The position numbers and the translations under genes were made by a program. Under the pieces are notes generated by a model that did no database searches, was not told the DNA's origin, and saw nothing but the letters and a program-made list of their open reading frames with translations. A stretch of 9,097 nt of DNA from an uncultured Solobacterium sp. (GTDB lineage: Bacteria; Bacillota_I; Bacilli_A; Erysipelotrichales; Erysipelotrichaceae): the NCBI GenBank assembly GCA_905235315.1, contig CAJOLG010000127.1, positions 1-9,097 on the forward strand, written 5' to 3'. This document shows positions 6,901-9,097 of this stretch, one piece after another (the first letter of the stretch is position 1; each line of letters begins with the position of its first letter).

Positions 6901-8301
6901 TTCATCAAAGAGGTATTCGGGGAAGCACATGCATACCGGGCCGGCACGATCGGTACGGTTGCGGATAAGACAGCCTACGGATATGTTTCCGGATACTGTG
7001 AAAAGATGAATATTCCCAATATGCGGAAAGTCATGCGGGATTATCTTTCGCTTCACTGCAAGGATGTCAAGCGCACAACCGGCCAGCATCCCGGCGGAAT
7101 TATCATTATTCCGGAAGATCATGAGGCAGAGGATTTTACACCGATTCAATATCCCGCAAATGATCCCGGCAGCGAGTGGAAGACAACGCATTACGACTTC
7201 CATGACATTCATGACAATGTTCTCAAGTTTGATATTCTCGGCCATGTAGACCCGACGGCGATGCGTCTTTTGCAGAATATTTCCGACACGAAACCGACTT
7301 CGATCCCGATGAATGATCCGGAGACGCTTTCGCTGTTCTATTGTGATGATGCGCTTCACGCCGATCCGAGAATTTATAAAAAGGAAACGGGAGCGCTCGG
7401 CCTTCCGGAATTCGGAACCAAGACGACCCGCCGCGTTCTGGAAGAGACCCGGCCGCATGTATTCAGCGATCTTGTGATTATCTCCGGCCTTTCCCACGGA
7501 ACCGATGTATGGGCAGGCAATGCGGAAAGCCTGATTCAGGAAGGAACCTGTACGCTGAGCGAAGTAATCGGATGCCGTGATGATATCATGACCTATCTTC
7601 TGGCAAAGAAGCTGGAACCCCTGATGTCCTTTAAGATCATGGAAAGTGTCCGAAAGGGAAAAGGGCTCACGCCGGAGCAGGAAGCAGCCATGAAAGAGCA
7701 CAATGTGCCGGACTGGTATATCGGCTCCTGCAAAAAGATCAAATATATGTTTCCAAAAGCGCATGCGGTCGCATACGTCATGATGGCGGTGCGCATCGCC
7801 TGGTACAAGGTTCATGAGCCATGGAATTTCTATGTTCAGTACCTGTCCCTGCGCTGTGATGCGTATGAGATTGAAACCATGTCGAAAGGCATTGAAGCGG
7901 TCCGTGCCAGAATGAATGATATTCAGTCGCGGCTTGCGGACAAGGGAACGGCATCCTCTGTTTCAAATAAGGAGAAGTCGCTCTTTGATACACTCGAAGT
8001 CTGTGAAGAGATGTACGCAAGGGGATACTCCATCGGAAATGTGGATCTTTACCGTTCCAAGGCAAGAGAATTCTCTTATGACCCGAATGACCGCACCAAA
8101 ATCATCCCTCCGTTTATCGTCATTGACGGACTGGGAGGAAACGTGGCGGACTCGGTTGAACGGGCACGCGAAGCATCGCCGTTCCTTTCAAAAGAGGATA
8201 TTCTCAAGCGGACACAGCTCAGCGATACCCTGCTGAAAAAACTGGATTCCCTCGGCTGTCTCGAAGGAATTCAGGAACGGAACCAGATGTCGCTGTTCTG
8301 A
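3970..8301 (+). CDS. polC: DNA polymerase III alpha subunit, PolC type
   Basis: This is a complete 1443-residue PolC, the main replicative polymerase with built-in proofreading in Firmicutes (B. subtilis PolC is 1437). Order of domains: an N-terminal domain (1-160) and a charged Pro/Lys linker (about 163-190). An OB fold follows (about 200-290). The PHP domain begins at ELHMHT with H304 and H306, then H330, D337/H338 and E370. An inserted DEDDh 3'-5' exonuclease has D398/E400 in FDLETTGL, D483 in AHNATFD, and H539 and D544. The second PHP half has C645 and D718/H720. The polymerase part has a zinc site C908, C911, C933, C936 and catalytic PDIDLNFS with D962 and D964. The C-terminus QMSLF (1439-1443) is a beta-clamp-binding peptide. 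All catalytic residues are intact. ATG 3970 is the only possible upstream start, because an in-frame TAG lies at 3952 with no start codon between. No Shine-Dalgarno precedes it. Confidence 0.98.
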   Translation: MEQRLEQIFENHPAPGLEHLSSLTVRNVRFYRSGRRISVELHAPEPMVFEDYLSLRDWLSDACGCPVDISVSCEKERIGFGDLQNYVEFFLNEDPELAILRSGSLRYDENDQILTFVFSEAHQKEEASAFSLDLGGLFNRIGMPSLQLKFELHEPESFTVDTVVKKPEEKPAPVQDGKQKRRYVSPKRKDWPLVSLCDVFDQIDNIRISGEVFAADEVVTRVGRKIKTLSVYDGTDAILVKCFEGRNFTAEELDAIKPGKHYTFYVSVAPDTYAKDLVASAVQVEEEEIEAVTDTAEEKRVELHMHTNMSEMDGVCSPADVINYAYGLGHEGICITDHADVQSFVKAYNTAKGLVKKNPDHPFKVGLGCEMNMAEDRLTIVRNASDKNLDDCTFVCFDLETTGLSCFYDSIIEFGAVKIEDGSVTDRMQRFIKPPFPIPAAITRKTNITNEMVSGAQTFSEAVDEILDWIGDAVLVAHNATFDYYFLNEELRRIGRPAIANPVIDTLDLSRTILKERHFYRLGNVANFYRITYDEDVAHRADYDAEVLSSVFMSLLSDAHKRGVTTLQELDDLQDEDAYKKVRRSHVIVLAKNQSGLRRLYELVSESCTKTLVVTGKEGGGAAEPRIRRSSIDRERENLLIGSSCLNNEIFELACNGDDARLINAMRWYDYIEIQPPGNYSTEVVQGFIPDTNRLRDVLKRIIRCAAIAGKPVVADSDAHYCTPSQKIFRDVYIMAQGVGGVTHPLYIRDNSLRIRTKNPDQHIRLTDEMLECFAFLEDERLIRQIVIENPKKIFGMLEEIRPVPSGTFPPVIEGSDEKLREICHNTETAMYAFEGKVPEIVSNRLNEELDNIIRNGFGVHYYIAHLLVKRSNEDGYIVGSRGSVGSSFTATMAGITEVNPLPPHYLCPNCHYSEFLEEGAAASGFDLPDKTCPHCGAVMHGNGHNIPFQTFLGFDADKTPDIDLNFSNEYQARAHAFIKEVFGEAHAYRAGTIGTVADKTAYGYVSGYCEKMNIPNMRKVMRDYLSLHCKDVKRTTGQHPGGIIIIPEDHEAEDFTPIQYPANDPGSEWKTTHYDFHDIHDNVLKFDILGHVDPTAMRLLQNISDTKPTSIPMNDPETLSLFYCDDALHADPRIYKKETGALGLPEFGTKTTRRVLEETRPHVFSDLVIISGLSHGTDVWAGNAESLIQEGTCTLSEVIGCRDDIMTYLLAKKLEPLMSFKIMESVRKGKGLTPEQEAAMKEHNVPDWYIGSCKKIKYMFPKAHAVAYVMMAVRIAWYKVHEPWNFYVQYLSLRCDAYEIETMSKGIEAVRARMNDIQSRLADKGTASSVSNKEKSLFDTLEVCEEMYARGYSIGNVDLYRSKAREFSYDPNDRTKIIPPFIVIDGLGGNVADSVERAREASPFLSKEDILKRTQLSDTLLKKLDSLGCLEGIQERNQMSLF

Positions 8302-8345
8302 TCCGGGTGACCGTATTGCGTTCGGTTTCCTGTGTGAAAGGACCT

Positions 8346-8350
8346 GGAGG
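8346..8350 (+). promoter_or_regulatory. Ribosome binding site of the response regulator gene
   Basis: GGAGG lies 5 nt before the ATG at 8356 and fixes that start. The 54-nt gap after polC shows only a weak ACCG/CGGT hairpin with no real T run, so read-through from polC is possible. Confidence 0.75.
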
Positions 8351-8355
8351 TAACC

Positions 8356-9097
8356 ATGAAACTACTTGCGGTGGATGACGAAAAAACAGCGCTTGACCAT
8401 ATTACATCGATTCTTGCGAAGATCGCACCGGAGGCGGAAATCATTGGCTGCCGGCGCGGCGAGCAGGCTCTTGAAGAGCTTGAAAAGGGAGAAGTGCAGG
8501 CCGCATTTCTTGACATCAGTCTGAGAGACATCAACGGGATTGAACTTGCCCGCCGGATGAAAGAGAAATATCCGCTTCTGAACATTATTTTTACGACCGG
8601 ACACAATGATTACGCAGTGGAGGCATTTGAACTTCATGCCAGCGGATATGTGCTGAAACCCCTGACCGAAGAAAAGATCCGCCGCGAACTGGAGGATCTC
8701 CGCCATCCGGCGGAAGCGGAAGAAAAACCCGATAAACTCCGGATTCATACATTCGGTAATTTTGAAGTGTATGACCGCAGCGGAATCCCGATGTCCTTTC
8801 AGTATGCCAAGTCCAAAGAGATGCTTGCGTACCTTGTGGATCGCTGCGGTACATTCTGCACCAACAGTGAGATTATGGGCATCCTCTGGGGAGAAGAGGC
8901 GTCTGATTCGAAACGCAGTTATCTCAAGAATCTGAGGACAGATCTTTCGTCTGCGCTTGAACAGGCCGGATATCCAAATGTTCTGATCCGACGGCGCGGA
9001 ATGATTGCGGTGATTCCGGATACGATCGACTGTGATTATTATGACTGGCTCAAGGGAAACCCGGCAGCGCTGAATGCGTACCGCGGAGAGTACATGG
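8356..9097 (+). CDS. Response regulator, receiver plus winged-helix domain, probably SARP/BTAD-type (partial)
   Basis: The reading frame is open from ATG 8356 to the end of the window (247 residues seen), so the 3' end is missing. Residues 1-115 form a receiver domain: acidic pair D7/D8, phospho-acceptor D53 in AAFLDISL, T81 in FTTGHNDYAVEAF, and K101-P102 in YVLKPL. After a short Glu-rich linker, residues about 125-220 (from LRIHTFGNFEVYD through RRRGMIAVIP) resemble an OmpR-like winged-helix DNA-binding domain as found in SARP-type regulators. The following CDYYDWLKGN and FRGEYM-like YRGEYM are typical of the start of a bacterial transcriptional activator (BTAD) domain, which would continue beyond the window. 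It should be a cytosolic transcription factor controlled by phosphorylation from a sensor kinase not seen here. Its targets are unknown. The receiver assignment is firm; the BTAD part is inferred from the visible start. Confidence 0.9.
   Translation, partial: MKLLAVDDEKTALDHITSILAKIAPEAEIIGCRRGEQALEELEKGEVQAAFLDISLRDINGIELARRMKEKYPLLNIIFTTGHNDYAVEAFELHASGYVLKPLTEEKIRRELEDLRHPAEAEEKPDKLRIHTFGNFEVYDRSGIPMSFQYAKSKEMLAYLVDRCGTFCTNSEIMGILWGEEASDSKRSYLKNLRTDLSSALEQAGYPNVLIRRRGMIAVIPDTIDCDYYDWLKGNPAALNAYRGEYM

Noticed and set aside
6871..7815. Open frame on the - strand opposite the PolC polymerase domain (314 codons)
   Set aside because: It lies entirely within catalytic polC sequence that is conserved for the + strand protein; no ribosome binding site or family resemblance was noticed.
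8308..8328. Weak hairpin (ACCG/CGGT) in the polC-response regulator gap as a terminator
   Set aside because: The stem is only 4-5 bp and is followed by three T residues, too weak for an intrinsic terminator.

Overview
The window is a dense chromosomal segment with every recognisable gene on the + strand. It most likely comes from a low-to-mid G+C Firmicute (Bacillota). The main reason is a full-length PolC, the Gram-positive-type replicative polymerase with its exonuclease inserted in the PHP domain. Strong AGGAGG-type ribosome binding sites and a response regulator that looks SARP-type support this. An Erysipelotrichia-like or clostridial gut lineage is plausible, but that is a guess from general gene style. 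G+C looks close to one half by eye (not counted).

Layout: (1) bases 1-3870 hold a tight four-gene run: the 3' end of recG, rnc (RNase III, TTG start), a galactokinase-family GHMP kinase, and a HerA-like ATPase of the DUF853/YjgR family. Each of the three junctions is exactly 11 nt, and each contains a Shine-Dalgarno sequence abutting or overlapping the upstream stop codon. Co-transcription and translational coupling are therefore likely. (2) A clear intrinsic terminator (3885-3917) ends this run. (3) A short gap of about 50 nt carries an extended -10 promoter-like element very close to the polC start, which has no recognisable Shine-Dalgarno. (4) polC (3970-8301) encodes a complete 1443-residue DNA polymerase III alpha subunit ending in a beta-clamp-binding peptide. 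(5) A response regulator gene (8356 onward) follows 54 nt later with no convincing terminator between, and runs off the end of the window.

The genes are mostly core information processing: fork rescue (RecG), double-stranded RNA processing (RNase III) and replication (PolC). A sugar kinase, an uncharacterised ATPase and a signalling regulator are interleaved with them. I do not see a defence system, mobile element, CRISPR array, RNA gene or clearly new system. The points most worth a second look are the altered helicase motif VI in RecG, the Glu-to-Asn change in the sugar-binding motif of the galactokinase-like protein, its placement with rnc and the HerA-like ATPase, and the possible leaderless start of polC. 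No stretch longer than 100 bases lacks a gene.
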